Positions 32,520 to 43,233 are shown, counted from the stretch's first letter. The stretch: 64,000 nt of DNA from Pseudomonas viridiflava (GCF_900591205.1 NZ_UUPU01000094.1:29928-93927); one strand, 5' to 3'. Notes: a model not told the origin generated them from the sequence alone. Program-made: numbers and translations.

Positions 32520-35366
32520 TTACAGGCTGGAAATCCGCGCATGTTGCTCGGCCAACTTGCCCAAAGCCTGTTCCGCTTCAGCCAGCTTGGCGCGTTCCTT
32601 CTCGATCACTTCCGCCGGGGCCTTGTCGACGAATGCCGCGTTGGACAGCTTGCCGCCCACTCGCTGCACTTCGCCTTGCAGGCGCAGGATTTCCTTGTCG
32701 AGACGAGCCAGTTCCGCGCCCTTGTCGATCAGGCCGGCCATCGGCACCAGCAGTTCCATGTCGCCCACCAGTGCGGTTGCCGACAACGGCGCCTCGGCGC
32801 CTGCGGCCAGTACGGTGATCGACTCCAGCTTCGCCAGTTTCTTGAGCAGCGCATCGTTCTCGGTGAGGCGACGCTGATCTTCGGCACTGGCGTTTTTGAC
32901 GAACACCGCCAGTGGCTTGCCTGGGCCTATGTTCATCTCGGCGCGGATGTTGCGCGTGCCGAGCATCAGGGTCTTGAGCCATTCGATATCGCTTTCGGCC
33001 GCCTCATCAATGCGTGCTTCGTTGGCCACTGGCCAAGGTTGCAGCATGATGGTCTTGCCTTCGATACCGGCCAGCGGCGCCAGGCGTTGCCAGATTTCTT
33101 CGGTGATGAACGGCATGAACGGGTGCGCCAGGCGCAACGCCACTTCCAGTACGCGTACCAGGGTGCGGCGGGTGCCGCGCTGGCGTTCGATCGGCGCGTT
33201 TTCGTCCCACAGCACCGGCTTGGACAGTTCCAGATACCAGTCGCAATACTGGTTCCAGATGAACTCGTACAGGGCCTGTGCGGCGAGGTCGAAGCGGAAC
33301 TGGTCGAGCTGACGAGTCACTTCGGCTTCGGTGCGTTGCAACTGCGAGATGATCCAGCGGTCGGCCAGGCTCAGCTCATAGGCTTCGCCGTTCTGGCCAC
33401 AGTCTTCGCCTTTATCCAGCACATAGCGCGCAGCGTTCCAGATTTTGTTGCAGAAGTTGCGATAGCCTTCGACGCGGCCCATGTCGAACTTGATGTCGCG
33501 ACCGGTGGACGCCAGCGAGCAGAAGGTGAAGCGCAGTGCGTCGGTGCCGTAGCTGGCGATGCCATCGGCGAACTCGTCGCGGGTCTGCTTCTCGATCTTC
33601 TTCGCCAGTTTCGGCTGCATCAGGCCCGAGGTGCGTTTGTGCACGAGGGTTTCCAGGTCGATGCCGTCGATGATATCCAGCGGGTCCAGGACGTTGCCCT
33701 TGGACTTGGACATCTTCTGGCCCTGCCCATCACGCACCAGGCCGTGCACATACACGGTCTTGAACGGCACCTGCGGCGTGCCGTCTTCGTTCTTCACCAG
33801 GTGCATGGTCAGCATGATCATCCGGGCAACCCAGAAGAAAATGATGTCGAAGCCGGTGACCAGTACGTCGGTGGAGTGGAATTTCTTGAGGAATTCGGTC
33901 TGTTGCGGCCAGCCCAGGGTGGAGAAGGTCCACAGGCCCGAGCTGAACCAGGTGTCCAGTACGTCGTTGTCCTGTTGCAGCGCAATGTCCGCGCCGAGGT
34001 TGTGCTTGGCACGCACTTCGGCTTCATCGCGGCCTACATAGACCTTGCCCGACTCGTCGTACCAGGCCGGAATGCGGTGGCCCCACCACAGTTGGCGGCT
34101 GATACACCAATCCTGGATATCGCGCATCCACGAGAAGTACATGTTTTCGTATTGTTTCGGCACGAACTGGATACGGCCGTCTTCTACCGCAGCAATCGCC
34201 GGCTCAGCCAGCGGCTTGGTGGAGACATACCACTGGTCAGTCAGCCACGGCTCGATCACGGTGCCGGAGCGGTCGCCTTTCGGCACTTTCAGGCCGTGGT
34301 CGTCAACGCTCACCAGCAGGCCGGCGGCGTCGAAGGCGGCAACGATCTGCTTGCGCGCTTCAAAACGGTCGAGGCCGGCGTATTCGGCCGGGATCTTGCC
34401 GTCGACGCTTTCATTCAGCGTGCCGTCCAGGTTGAACACCTGGCAGGCCGGCAGCACGGCGGCATTTTTGTCGAAGATGTTCAGCAGTGGCAGGTTGTGA
34501 CGCTTGCCGACTTCATAGTCATTGAAATCGTGGGCCGGGGTGATTTTCACGCAGCCGGTGCCGAATTCCGGGTCGCAATAGTCGTCCGCGATGATCGGGA
34601 TGCGGCGGCCCACCAGCGGCAGCTCGACAAACTTGCCGATCAGCGCCTGGTAACGTTCATCGTTCGGGTTAACGGCCACGGCGGCGTCGCCGAGCATGGT
34701 TTCCGGACGGGTGGTGGCGACGATCAGGTAACCGTTGCCTTCGGCGGTCTTGACGCCATCGGCCAGCGGGTACTTGAGGTTCCACAGGAAGCCTTTCTCG
34801 TCATGGTTTTCCACTTCGAGGTCGGAAATCGCCGTGTGCAACTTGGTGTCCCAGTTGACCAGGCGCTTGCCGCGGTAGATCAGGCCGTCTTCGTGCAGGC
34901 GCACGAAGGCTTCTTTCACCGATTCCGACAGGCCGTCGTCCATGGTGAAGCGCTCGCGGCTCCAGTCTACGGACGAACCCAGGCGACGGATCTGACGGCT
35001 GATATTGCCGCCGGACTGGTCTTTCCATTCCCAGATCTTTTCCAGGAACTTCTCGCGACCCAGGTCATGGCGGTTCTGGCCGGTGGCTTCGAGCTGGCGT
35101 TCCACCAGCATCTGGGTGGCGATACCGGCGTGGTCGGTGCCCGGCTGCCACAGGGTGTTGCGGCCCTGCATGCGGCGGAAACGGATCAACGCGTCCATGA
35201 TCGCATTGTTGAAGCCATGGCCCATGTGCAGGCTGCCAGTGACATTCGGTGGCGGAATCATGATGGTGTAGGAATCACCCGCGCCTTGCGGAGCGAAATA
35301 ATTCTCGGACTCCCAGGTCTCGTACCAGGAAGTTTCAATAGCGTGCGGCTGGTAGGTCTTATCCAT
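32520..35366 (-). CDS. valS: Valine-tRNA ligase
   Basis: A 948-residue class I aminoacyl-tRNA synthetase. The HIGH-type motif appears in PPPNVTGSLHMGHGF and the KMSKS motif as KMSKSKGNVLDP. The editing domain lies between them, and a C-terminal coiled coil (LARLDKEILRLQGEVQRVGG) is typical of ValRS. The start at 35366 (MDKTYQPHAI) is chosen over 35390. It lies 213 bases beyond the HolC-linked small gene, in the same direction. Confidence 0.97.
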   Translation of the reverse strand: MDKTYQPHAIETSWYETWESENYFAPQGAGDSYTIMIPPPNVTGSLHMGHGFNNAIMDALIRFRRMQGRNTLWQPGTDHAGIATQMLVERQLEATGQNRHDLGREKFLEKIWEWKDQSGGNISRQIRRLGSSVDWSRERFTMDDGLSESVKEAFVRLHEDGLIYRGKRLVNWDTKLHTAISDLEVENHDEKGFLWNLKYPLADGVKTAEGNGYLIVATTRPETMLGDAAVAVNPNDERYQALIGKFVELPLVGRRIPIIADDYCDPEFGTGCVKITPAHDFNDYEVGKRHNLPLLNIFDKNAAVLPACQVFNLDGTLNESVDGKIPAEYAGLDRFEARKQIVAAFDAAGLLVSVDDHGLKVPKGDRSGTVIEPWLTDQWYVSTKPLAEPAIAAVEDGRIQFVPKQYENMYFSWMRDIQDWCISRQLWWGHRIPAWYDESGKVYVGRDEAEVRAKHNLGADIALQQDNDVLDTWFSSGLWTFSTLGWPQQTEFLKKFHSTDVLVTGFDIIFFWVARMIMLTMHLVKNEDGTPQVPFKTVYVHGLVRDGQGQKMSKSKGNVLDPLDIIDGIDLETLVHKRTSGLMQPKLAKKIEKQTRDEFADGIASYGTDALRFTFCSLASTGRDIKFDMGRVEGYRNFCNKIWNAARYVLDKGEDCGQNGEAYELSLADRWIISQLQRTEAEVTRQLDQFRFDLAAQALYEFIWNQYCDWYLELSKPVLWDENAPIERQRGTRRTLVRVLEVALRLAHPFMPFITEEIWQRLAPLAGIEGKTIMLQPWPVANEARIDEAAESDIEWLKTLMLGTRNIRAEMNIGPGKPLAVFVKNASAEDQRRLTENDALLKKLAKLESITVLAAGAEAPLSATALVGDMELLVPMAGLIDKGAELARLDKEILRLQGEVQRVGGKLSNAAFVDKAPAEVIEKERAKLAEAEQALGKLAEQHARISSL

Positions 35367-35470
35367 GCGCGGCGGGACCCTAGTTGGCATTTATTCAGGA
35401 AAGCCGGCAAGTATAACGGGGGATAGAGCGCAGGGCGAGGCGAAGACAGGCTTGAGATGTACGCTGAACA

Positions 35471-35563
35471 AATGTGGGAGCTGGCTCGCCTGCGATAACG
35501 GTTTTTCAGTCAACTTCTTCAGTGGCTGTTACACCGTTATCGCAGGCAAGCCAGCTCCCACAG
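35471..35563. repeat. REP-type inverted repeat pair
   Basis: Left arm from 35471 (AATGTGGGAGCTGGCTCGCC..) and inverted right arm ending at 35563, between valS and the small gene linked to holC. Confidence 0.82.
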
Positions 35564-35578
35564 GGGTATAGGTATGGT

Positions 35579-35962
35579 TCAGGACTGGTACTGGCTGAGC
35601 AACCGCTCCATCCGCGCATCCAGCCGGCGCTTGATCTCGGTTTCGATATGCGGGGCAAAATCGTCGATCACGTCTTGCATGATCAATTGCGCGGCGGCAC
35701 GCAGTTCGTTGTCCAGGTGCAGCAGCAGGGCGTCGGCGGACTTCTCGGCGACAGGTTCTGCGACAGCGGCTGCAGCAAGCGGCTGCGGCGCGGCGGGCTT
35801 GCCGCCGACCATGTCGAACAACAGTGGAATCTGTACCTCGTCATTGACCGGCTCGGTCAGCAGCGGCGGTTGCAAGTCATCATCACCCAGCAACTGGCGG
35901 ATCGACTCAAGGTCGTCCAGCAGGTGGTCGTCTTTTTTTATAGGGTTGGGAGTGTCCATCAT
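35579..35962 (-). CDS. Small acidic protein linked to DNA polymerase III chi
   Basis: A 127-residue acidic protein (MMDTPNPIKKDDHLLDDLES) with an alanine/proline-rich middle and a helical C-terminus (LDARMERLLSQYQS). No known domain was recognised; similar short proteins are found between holC and valS in Pseudomonas. It starts 5 bases after the holC stop, so it is co-transcribed with it. The function is unknown. Confidence 0.75.
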   Translation of the reverse strand: MMDTPNPIKKDDHLLDDLESIRQLLGDDDLQPPLLTEPVNDEVQIPLLFDMVGGKPAAPQPLAAAAVAEPVAEKSADALLLHLDNELRAAAQLIMQDVIDDFAPHIETEIKRRLDARMERLLSQYQS

Positions 35963-35966
35963 GTGC

Positions 35967-36395
35967 TCAAAGTCGTTGTAGCCGGTGATCCTGCAAAGGA
36001 TAGCCCTGTTCGCGGTAGAAGCGGAAACTCTCACGCGCGGCCTGACGAATAGCCGGGTCTTCCACGACCACTTCCGCCACACGGGCGAATGCCTTGGCGA
36101 AGGGCGGTACTTTCAGGTCCAGGTTGACCAGCAGGTCATGGTGATCGCCGCAACTGTCGCCCAAACCCAACACAATCAGGCTGTCGGGTTCTGATTCGGC
36201 GGGGCCGTGGGGCACGAAACTTTCGCCCTTGAAGCGCCACAAGCGTGCATCCAAGTCGTCGCGTTGGGCGGCGTCGCTGCAATGCAGGTAGATGCGGTGG
36301 CCCATGCGCCAGGCTTTCTCGGTGAGTTTGCAGGCAAAGTCCAGGCGCGCAGAGGGGTCGGCGCTGGGCAATATATAGAAGTCAACTTGGGTCAT
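35967..36395 (-). CDS. holC: DNA polymerase III subunit chi
   Basis: A 142-residue clamp-loader accessory subunit that contacts SSB and psi. The family N-terminus (TQVDFYILPSADPSARLDFA) and the segment ACKLTEKAWRMGHRIYLHC are clear. It lies downstream of pepA, the usual pepA-holC-valS order in gammaproteobacteria. Confidence 0.93.
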   Translation of the reverse strand: MTQVDFYILPSADPSARLDFACKLTEKAWRMGHRIYLHCSDAAQRDDLDARLWRFKGESFVPHGPAESEPDSLIVLGLGDSCGDHHDLLVNLDLKVPPFAKAFARVAEVVVEDPAIRQAARESFRFYREQGYPLQDHRLQRL

Positions 36396-36408
36396 TGCGG
36401 TTCCTGAG

Positions 36409-36439
36409 GCCGGGGCGGCGAGTTCATCACCGCCCCGGC
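36409..36439. terminator. Stable hairpin between pepA and holC
   Basis: A perfect 10-bp GC stem (GCCGGGGCGG with CCGCCCCGGC) with an 11-base loop. No T run follows on the minus strand, so it may be a partial terminator or an mRNA-stabilising hairpin rather than a full stop. Confidence 0.45.
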
Positions 36440-36449
36440 ATCTTCAGTT

Positions 36450-37940
36450 TCAGGCTTTGGCGCGATCCAGCAGGTACTGGGTCAACAGTGGCACCGGACG
36501 GCCGGTGGCGCCCTTGTCCTTGCCGCCGCTGGTCCAGGCCGTGCCGGCGATGTCCAGGTGCGCCCAGTTGAAGTTTTTGGCAAAGCGCGACAGGAAGCAC
36601 GCCGCGGTGATGGTCCCGGCTTTCGGCCCGCCGATGTTGGCGATGTCGGCGAACGGGCTGTCCAGTTGCTCCTGGTATTCATCGAACAGCGGCAATTGCC
36701 AGGCGCGGTCGTCGGCAGCCTTGCCGGCGCTGAGCAGTTGCTCGATCAGTTCGTCGCTGTTGCCCAGCAGGCCCGAGGTGTGGGAGCCCAGAGCGACGAT
36801 GCAGGCACCGGTCAGGGTGGCGATGTCGATCACCGCTTGCGGCTTGAAGCGCTCGGCGTAGGTCAGCGCATCGCACAGCACCAGGCGGCCTTCGGCGTCG
36901 GTATTGAGGATTTCGACGGTCTGGCCGCTGAGGGTGGTGACGATATCGCCCGGACGGGTCGCGCCGCCGCTCGGCATGTTCTCGGCACAGGCCAGGATGC
37001 ACACCAGGTTGATCGGCAATTTCAGCTCCAGCACGGCACGCAGGGTGCCGAACACGCTGGCGGCGCCGCCCATGTCGTACTTCATCTCGTCCATGCCCAG
37101 GCCCGGCTTGAGGCTGATGCCGCCGGTGTCGAAGGTGATGCCTTTACCCACCAAGGCGTAAGGCTTCTCGGACTTCTTGCCGCCGTTGTATTGCATCACG
37201 ATCAGGCGTGGCGGCTGGTCGCTGCCCTGGCCCACGGCATAGAACGAGCCCATGCCCAGTTCCTTGATCTTCTTCTCGTCCAGCACTTCAACTTTCAGGC
37301 TCTTGAACTCTTTGCCCAGCGCCTTGGCTTGCTCGCCCAGGTAGGTCGGGTGGCAGATGTTCGGCGGCAAGTTGCCCAGGTCGCGGGTAAACGACATGCC
37401 GCTGGCGATGGCCTGGGCGTGGGTCACGGCGCGCTCGACTTCAGCCTGGGCGGCCTTGATGGTCAGCAGCGTGATTTTCTTGATGGCGCGTGGTTCGGCT
37501 TTCTGGCTCTTGAACTGGTCGAAGATATAACCACCGTCCACCAGGGTTTCGGCCAGCAGGCGGGTCTTGCCGTAGCTGTCACGGCCTTTGACCACGATTT
37601 CGTCGAGTGCCAGTGCCGCATCGCTGCCACCCAGGCCCTTGAGGGTGCTGAGGATGCCACTGATGATTTTGCGGAACGGGCGGTCGCCCAGTTCGGCGTC
37701 CTTGCCCACGCCCACCAGCAATACGCGGTCGGCTTTAAGGTTAGGCAAGCTTTGCAGCAGCAGGCTCTGGCCGACTTTGCCGGCCAGGTCGCCGCGCTTG
37801 AGCACGGCGCTGATGGCGCCACCGCTCAGTTCGTCGAGTTGCTTGGCGGCGACGCCGAGCTTGCGGCCTTCGCCGATGGCGACCACGAGGGTGGCGGTTT
37901 TCAACGTTTCGGGGCTAACGCTTTTTACAACCAATTCCAT
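36450..37940 (-). CDS. pepA: Leucyl aminopeptidase (PepA)
   Basis: A 496-residue M17 cytosol aminopeptidase with two metal ions. The signature NTDAEGRLVL is present, along with the metal and catalytic region (LVGKGITFDTGGISLKPG) and a glycine-rich substrate loop. PepA forms hexamers and in some bacteria also acts as a DNA-binding regulator. The start at 37940 (MELVVKSVSP) is the family N-terminus. It diverges from lptF across 284 bases that must carry both promoters. Confidence 0.96.
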   Translation of the reverse strand: MELVVKSVSPETLKTATLVVAIGEGRKLGVAAKQLDELSGGAISAVLKRGDLAGKVGQSLLLQSLPNLKADRVLLVGVGKDAELGDRPFRKIISGILSTLKGLGGSDAALALDEIVVKGRDSYGKTRLLAETLVDGGYIFDQFKSQKAEPRAIKKITLLTIKAAQAEVERAVTHAQAIASGMSFTRDLGNLPPNICHPTYLGEQAKALGKEFKSLKVEVLDEKKIKELGMGSFYAVGQGSDQPPRLIVMQYNGGKKSEKPYALVGKGITFDTGGISLKPGLGMDEMKYDMGGAASVFGTLRAVLELKLPINLVCILACAENMPSGGATRPGDIVTTLSGQTVEILNTDAEGRLVLCDALTYAERFKPQAVIDIATLTGACIVALGSHTSGLLGNSDELIEQLLSAGKAADDRAWQLPLFDEYQEQLDSPFADIANIGGPKAGTITAACFLSRFAKNFNWAHLDIAGTAWTSGGKDKGATGRPVPLLTQYLLDRAKA

Positions 37941-38224
37941 TTTCGGGTCCCTTATAAAGGTCTGATAGCCTTGCGTCTGTACGCAGGCTTTAAAGCTTGG
38001 CAGCCGTGTAAACCGCCAGCGACAAAGGCCGCAGTTTGAACCTCGCAGGCGAAGCCTGACAACCCTTGGTGCACCCTTTGTGCATGTGCAAGAGGTTGCG
38101 CAGTGACAGGCGCGGTCAATCACAGGATAATGCGCCATCTTTTTAGCCGGCCCGGTGCAAACGGGCTGACTCGGTATGCTTGCTTGTTCGGCCGCCTTAG
38201 CCTGACAACCCTGGAGTGTCTGGT

Positions 38225-39343
38225 TTGATTGTCTTCCGTTATCTGTCCCGCGAAGTCCTGTTGACCCTGAGTGCCGTGAGTGCGGTATTGCTGGTCATCA
38301 TCATGAGTGGTCGTTTCGTTAAATACCTGGCCCAGGCTGCCTCAGGCGCCCTGGACCCGGGCTCGCTGTTCCTGATCATGGGCTTTCGTCTGCCGGGGTT
38401 CCTGCAGTTGATCCTGCCATTGGGCCTGTTCCTCGGGATCCTGCTGGCTTACGGTCGCCTGTACCTCGAAAGCGAAATGACCGTGCTCTCCGCCACCGGC
38501 ATGAGCCAGCAGCGCTTGCTGGGCATGACCATGATCCCGGCCGCCGGCGTCGCGCTGATCGTGGCCTGGCTGAGCCTGAGCCTGGCCCCGCAGGGCGCCA
38601 TGCAGTTCCAGCTGGTACTGAACAAGCAGGACGCAATGACCGAGTTCGACACCCTCGAGCCTGGCCGTTTCCAGGCGCTCAACGACGGCTCACGGGTGAC
38701 CTATACCGAAACCCTGACCGACGACCGTGCCAACCTGGGCGGGGTGTTCATTTCCGAGAAGCGTCTGGGGCAGGACAAGAAAGACCGTGGCATTTCCGTG
38801 CTGGTGGCCGATTCGGGGCGCCAGGAAGTGCGTCCGGACGGCAGCCGCTATCTGATCCTGGAAAATGGCTATCGCTATGACGGCAGCCCGGGCCAGGCCG
38901 ATTACCGTGCGATCAAATACGACACCTATGGCGTGATGCTGGCTCGACCGGATATCAGTGACGAAGTCACCGACCGCGATGCCATCCCGACCACCGATCT
39001 GTTCGGCAGCAAGGAACTGCGTTCCATCGCCGAGCTGCAATGGCGTATTTCCCTGCCGCTGCTGGTGTTTATCGTGACCCTGATGGCCGTGCCGCTGTCA
39101 CGCGTCAACCCGCGCCAGGGGCGTTTCCTCAAGCTGTTGCCGGCGATCCTGCTGTACATGGCTTACCTGACCATCCTGATTTCCGCCCGTGGCTCCCTGG
39201 AGAAGGGCAAGCTGTCGCCGGTCCTGGGGCTGTGGTGGGTGCACGGGATGTTCCTGCTGATCGGCCTGGGGCTGCTTTATTGGGAACCTATACGCTTGAA
39301 AATGATGAGCCGTCGTGGCCAGAAGGAGTTGGCTCGTGGCTAA
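38225..39343 (+). CDS. lptF: LPS export system permease LptF
   Basis: A 372-residue inner-membrane subunit of the LptB2FG exporter, which drives lipopolysaccharide from the inner membrane to the Lpt bridge. It has six helices, with a periplasmic beta-jellyroll domain between helices 3 and 4 (about 130-260). The TTG at 38225 is chosen because the GGAG at 38212-38215 is 9 bases upstream; the GTG at 38216 directly abuts that site. It overlaps lptG by 8 bases. Confidence 0.93.
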   Translation: MIVFRYLSREVLLTLSAVSAVLLVIIMSGRFVKYLAQAASGALDPGSLFLIMGFRLPGFLQLILPLGLFLGILLAYGRLYLESEMTVLSATGMSQQRLLGMTMIPAAGVALIVAWLSLSLAPQGAMQFQLVLNKQDAMTEFDTLEPGRFQALNDGSRVTYTETLTDDRANLGGVFISEKRLGQDKKDRGISVLVADSGRQEVRPDGSRYLILENGYRYDGSPGQADYRAIKYDTYGVMLARPDISDEVTDRDAIPTTDLFGSKELRSIAELQWRISLPLLVFIVTLMAVPLSRVNPRQGRFLKLLPAILLYMAYLTILISARGSLEKGKLSPVLGLWWVHGMFLLIGLGLLYWEPIRLKMMSRRGQKELARG

Positions 39344-40415
39344 GCTCGATCGCTACATTGGTAGCAGCGTACTGATCGCCATCCTGGCGGTATTGGGCAT
39401 CATCCTCGGCTTGGCGTCGTTGTTCGCCTTCATCGACGAAGTGGGCAACGTCAGCGATACCTACACCGTGTGGGACGTGCTGAGCTACGTGGCCCTCACT
39501 GCGCCGCGTCGTCTCTACGACATGATGCCGATGGCCGCGCTGATCGGTTGCCTGATCGGCCTGGGCAGCCTGGCCAGCAACAGCGAACTGACCATCATGC
39601 GTGCCGCCGGGGTGTCCATCGGGCGTATCGTCTGGGCCGTGATGAAGCCGATGCTGCTGCTGATGGCTTGCAGCGTACTGATCGGCGAATACGTAGCGCC
39701 ACCGGCTGAGACCACGGCCCAGGCCAATCGCGCCCTGGCCCAGGGTTCTGGCGATGCGCAAAGCTCCAAGCATGGCCTGTGGCACCGCCAGGGCGATGAG
39801 TTCATCCATATCAACGCCGTGCAGCCAGGCGGCCTGTTGATTGGTGTGACGCGCTATACCTTTGACAAAGAACGTCATCTGCTGGAGTCGAGCTTCGCCA
39901 AACGTGCGCAGTACAGCAACGAAAAATGGCAACTGACCGACATCACCACGACTTACTTCCGCAATATCGGCCAAGGCACCAAGGCCAGCACCGAAGTGAT
40001 CAATGTGCCGAGCGAGGAGTGGGATATCGCCCTCAAGCCGCAATTGCTCAATACCGTGGTGATGATCCCGGAAAGCCTGCCGATCTCCGGGTTGTGGGGC
40101 TATATCCACTACCTCAAGGATCAGGGCTTGAATAACGGCCGCTACTGGCTGGCATTTTGGGTCAAAGTGTTGCAGCCGGTGGTGACCGCCGCATTGGTGT
40201 TGATGGCGATTTCGTTCATCTTCGGCCCGTTGCGTTCCGTCACCCTGGGCCAGCGCGTGTTTACCGGTGTGCTGGTGGGCTTTACCTTCCGTATCGCCCA
40301 GGACCTGCTCGGCCCGTCGAGCCTGGTGTTCGGTTTCTCGCCGCTGTTTGCGGTGCTGGTGCCCACCGCCATCTGCGCCCTGGCCGGGTTCTGGCTGTTG
40401 CGCCGGGCCGGTTGA
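39336..40415 (+). CDS. lptG: LPS export system permease LptG
   Basis: A 359-residue partner of LptF with the same six-helix plus periplasmic domain plan (AKLDRYIGSSVLIAILAVLG at the start). GTG start at 39336 with AGAAGGAG seven bases upstream. The overlap with lptF suggests coupled translation so the two subunits are made in equal amounts. A terminator follows at 40431. Confidence 0.94.
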   Translation: MAKLDRYIGSSVLIAILAVLGIILGLASLFAFIDEVGNVSDTYTVWDVLSYVALTAPRRLYDMMPMAALIGCLIGLGSLASNSELTIMRAAGVSIGRIVWAVMKPMLLLMACSVLIGEYVAPPAETTAQANRALAQGSGDAQSSKHGLWHRQGDEFIHINAVQPGGLLIGVTRYTFDKERHLLESSFAKRAQYSNEKWQLTDITTTYFRNIGQGTKASTEVINVPSEEWDIALKPQLLNTVVMIPESLPISGLWGYIHYLKDQGLNNGRYWLAFWVKVLQPVVTAALVLMAISFIFGPLRSVTLGQRVFTGVLVGFTFRIAQDLLGPSSLVFGFSPLFAVLVPTAICALAGFWLLRRAG

Positions 40416-40430
40416 TGCCGCACTTATGAA

Positions 40431-40467
40431 CAAAAAATGCCCCGGTCGAGAGATCGGGGCATTTTTG
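40431..40467 (+). terminator. Terminator of the lptFG operon
   Basis: AAAAAATGCCCCG pairs with CGGGGCATTTTT around a small loop, followed by a T run. It separates lptG from lepA. Confidence 0.9.
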
Positions 40468-40566
40468 TTCTGGTCAGCAAAGATGACGTCTGGCCTGAGC
40501 ATCAGGTACAATTCCCGGCTATTTTTCAGCGGGCAATCTGCCTGCAGCCTTTTTGAGTGTTGATCC

Positions 40567-42366
40567 GTGAGTGATTTGAGTCATATCCGCAATTTCTCCA
40601 TCATCGCCCACATTGACCATGGCAAGTCGACGCTGGCCGATCGGTTCATCCAGATGTGCGGCGGCCTTGCCGAGCGTGAAATGGAGGCCCAGGTCCTGGA
40701 CTCCATGGACCTTGAGCGTGAACGCGGGATCACCATCAAGGCCCACAGCGTTACCCTGTACTACACCGCCAAAGACGGCATCAAGTACCAGCTGAACTTC
40801 ATTGACACCCCCGGCCACGTTGACTTCACCTACGAAGTCAGCCGCTCGCTGGCAGCCTGTGAAGGCGCCTTGCTGGTGGTCGACGCCGGCCAGGGCGTTG
40901 AAGCGCAGTCCGTAGCCAACTGCTACACCGCGATCGAGCAGGGCCTTGAGGTCATGCCGGTACTGAACAAGATCGACCTGCCCCAGGCCGATCCGGACCG
41001 CGTAAAAGAAGAAATCGAAAAAATCATCGGCATTGACGCCACCGACGCCGTCGAGTGCAGCGCCAAGACCGGCCTGGGCGTCGACGAAGTGCTCGAGCGC
41101 CTGGTCAAGACCATCCCTGCACCCACCGGCAACTACGAAGATCCGCTGCAAGCGTTGATCATCGACTCCTGGTTCGACAACTACCTGGGCGTTGTTTCCC
41201 TGGTACGTGTGCGCCACGGCCGGGTGAAGAAGGGCGACAAGATCCTGGTCAAATCCACCGGCAAGATCCACCTGGTGGACAGCGTTGGTGTATTCAACCC
41301 GAAACACACCGCCACCACCGACCTCAAGGCCGGTGAAGTAGGCTTCATCATCGCCGGTATCAAGGACATTCACGGTGCACCGGTCGGTGACACCCTGACC
41401 TTGAGCTCAACCCCTGATGTAGACGTGCTGCCGGGCTTCAAACGCATCCAGCCGCAGGTTTACGCCGGCCTGTTCCCGGTCAGCTCCGACGACTTCGAAG
41501 ACTTCCGCGAGGCGCTGCAGAAGCTGACCCTCAACGACTCTTCGTTGCAGTACACCCCGGAAAGCTCCGACGCCCTGGGCTTCGGCTTCCGCTGCGGGTT
41601 CCTGGGCATGCTGCACATGGAGATCATCCAGGAGCGCCTGGAGCGCGAATACGACCTGGACCTGATCACCACCGCGCCGACGGTTATTTTTGAGCTGGCG
41701 CTGAAAACCGGTGAAACGATTTACGTCGACAACCCGTCCAAGCTTCCAGACCTGTCCTCCATCGAGGACATGCGCGAGCCGATCGTGCGGGCCAATATCC
41801 TGGTGCCGCAGGAGCACCTGGGCAACGTCATTACCCTGTGTATCGAAAAACGTGGCGTGCAGCACGACATGTTGTTCCTCGGGACCCAGGTACAAGTGAC
41901 CTACGATTTGCCGATGAATGAAGTGGTCCTGGACTTCTTCGACCGTCTCAAATCCACCAGTCGCGGCTATGCTTCGCTGGATTACCATTTCGACCGTTAC
42001 CAATCGGCTAATCTGGTGAAACTGGATGTGTTGATCAACGGCGACAAGGTTGATGCCCTGGCACTGATCGTGCACAAGGACAACGCGCATTACAAAGGTC
42101 GCCAGTTGACCGAGAAGATGAAAGAACTGATTCCGCGCCAGATGTTCGACGTCGCGATCCAGGCCGCCATTGGCGGGCAGATCATCGCGCGGACCTCCGT
42201 CAAGGCACTCAGAAAGAACGTACTGGCCAAATGCTACGGCGGTGACGTAAGCCGTAAGCGCAAACTGCTTGAGAAGCAAAAGGCCGGTAAAAAACGCATG
42301 AAGCAAGTGGGCAACGTGGAAATTCCACAAGAAGCCTTCCTTGCGGTGCTCAGGTTGGATAGTTAG
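40567..42366 (+). CDS. lepA: Elongation factor 4 (LepA)
   Basis: A 599-residue translational GTPase that acts on the ribosome. G1 is [15 protein letters not shown]3 is DTPGHVDF, and G4 is NKIDLPQAD. The C-terminal domain unique to LepA is present ([20 protein letters not shown]). GTG start. First gene of the lepA-lepB-rnc-era-recO-pdxJ series. Confidence 0.97.
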
Positions 42367-42371
42367 GTCCT

Positions 42372-43226
42372 ATGTCGCTAAATTTCCCGCTGTTGCTGGT
42401 CATTGCCGTAGCCGTTTGCGGTCTCCTGGCGTTGCTCGATCTGGTGTTCTTCGCCCCGCGTCGGCGGGCGGCTATCGCCTCCTATCAGGGCAGCGTCAGC
42501 CAGCCCGATGCGGTGGTGGTCGAGAAGCTGAACAAAGAGCCCTTGCTGGTTGAATACGGCAAGTCGTTCTTCCCGGTGTTGTTTATCGTGCTGGTGCTGC
42601 GTTCGTTCCTGGTGGAACCGTTTCAGATCCCTTCGGGGTCGATGATCCCTACCCTGGACGTGGGCGACTTCATCCTGGTGAACAAGTTTTCCTACGGGAT
42701 TCGTCTGCCGGTGATCGACAAGAAGATCATCGAAGTCGGTGACCCGCAGCGCGGCGATGTGATGGTGTTTCGCTTCCCAAGCGACCCGAACGTCAATTAC
42801 ATCAAGCGTGTGATTGGCCTGCCGGGTGATGTGATTCGTTACACCGGCGACAAGCGCCTGTTCATCAATGGTGAGTCGGTGGCCGAGAAACTGATCGGTT
42901 CCGAACCGAACAGCCTGGGCAGCGCCGAGCTGTACCAGGAAAAACTCGGTGCGGTAGAGCACCAAATCCGTAAGCAAATGGGCAACTACCGTGCTCAGCC
43001 TGATGGCGAATGGAAAGTGCCGGCCGGGCACTATTTCATGATGGGCGACAACCGTGACAACTCCAACGACAGCCGCTACTGGGATGACCCCAATATTCCC
43101 AAGGATCTGCTGGGCATGGTTCCTGACCAGAATATCGTCGGCAAGGCGTTTGCGGTCTGGATGAGCTGGCCGGAATCCAAACTCAGCCACCTGCCGAACT
43201 TCTCGCGGGTCGGGCTGATCAAGTAA
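42372..43226 (+). CDS. lepB: Signal peptidase I
   Basis: A 284-residue inner-membrane peptidase that removes signal peptides of exported proteins. Two N-terminal helices precede the periplasmic catalytic domain. The nucleophile is Ser in PSGSMIPTL and the general base is Lys in YIKRVIGLPGD. The C-terminal box MGDNRDNSNDSRYW is complete. It starts 5 bases after lepA. Confidence 0.97.
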   Translation: MSLNFPLLLVIAVAVCGLLALLDLVFFAPRRRAAIASYQGSVSQPDAVVVEKLNKEPLLVEYGKSFFPVLFIVLVLRSFLVEPFQIPSGSMIPTLDVGDFILVNKFSYGIRLPVIDKKIIEVGDPQRGDVMVFRFPSDPNVNYIKRVIGLPGDVIRYTGDKRLFINGESVAEKLIGSEPNSLGSAELYQEKLGAVEHQIRKQMGNYRAQPDGEWKVPAGHYFMMGDNRDNSNDSRYWDDPNIPKDLLGMVPDQNIVGKAFAVWMSWPESKLSHLPNFSRVGLIK

Positions 43227-43233
43227 TACAAGC

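Noticed and set aside
32328..35426. Very long open frame antisense to valS
   Set aside because: Same GC-codon shadow effect; valS is unmistakable on the other strand.
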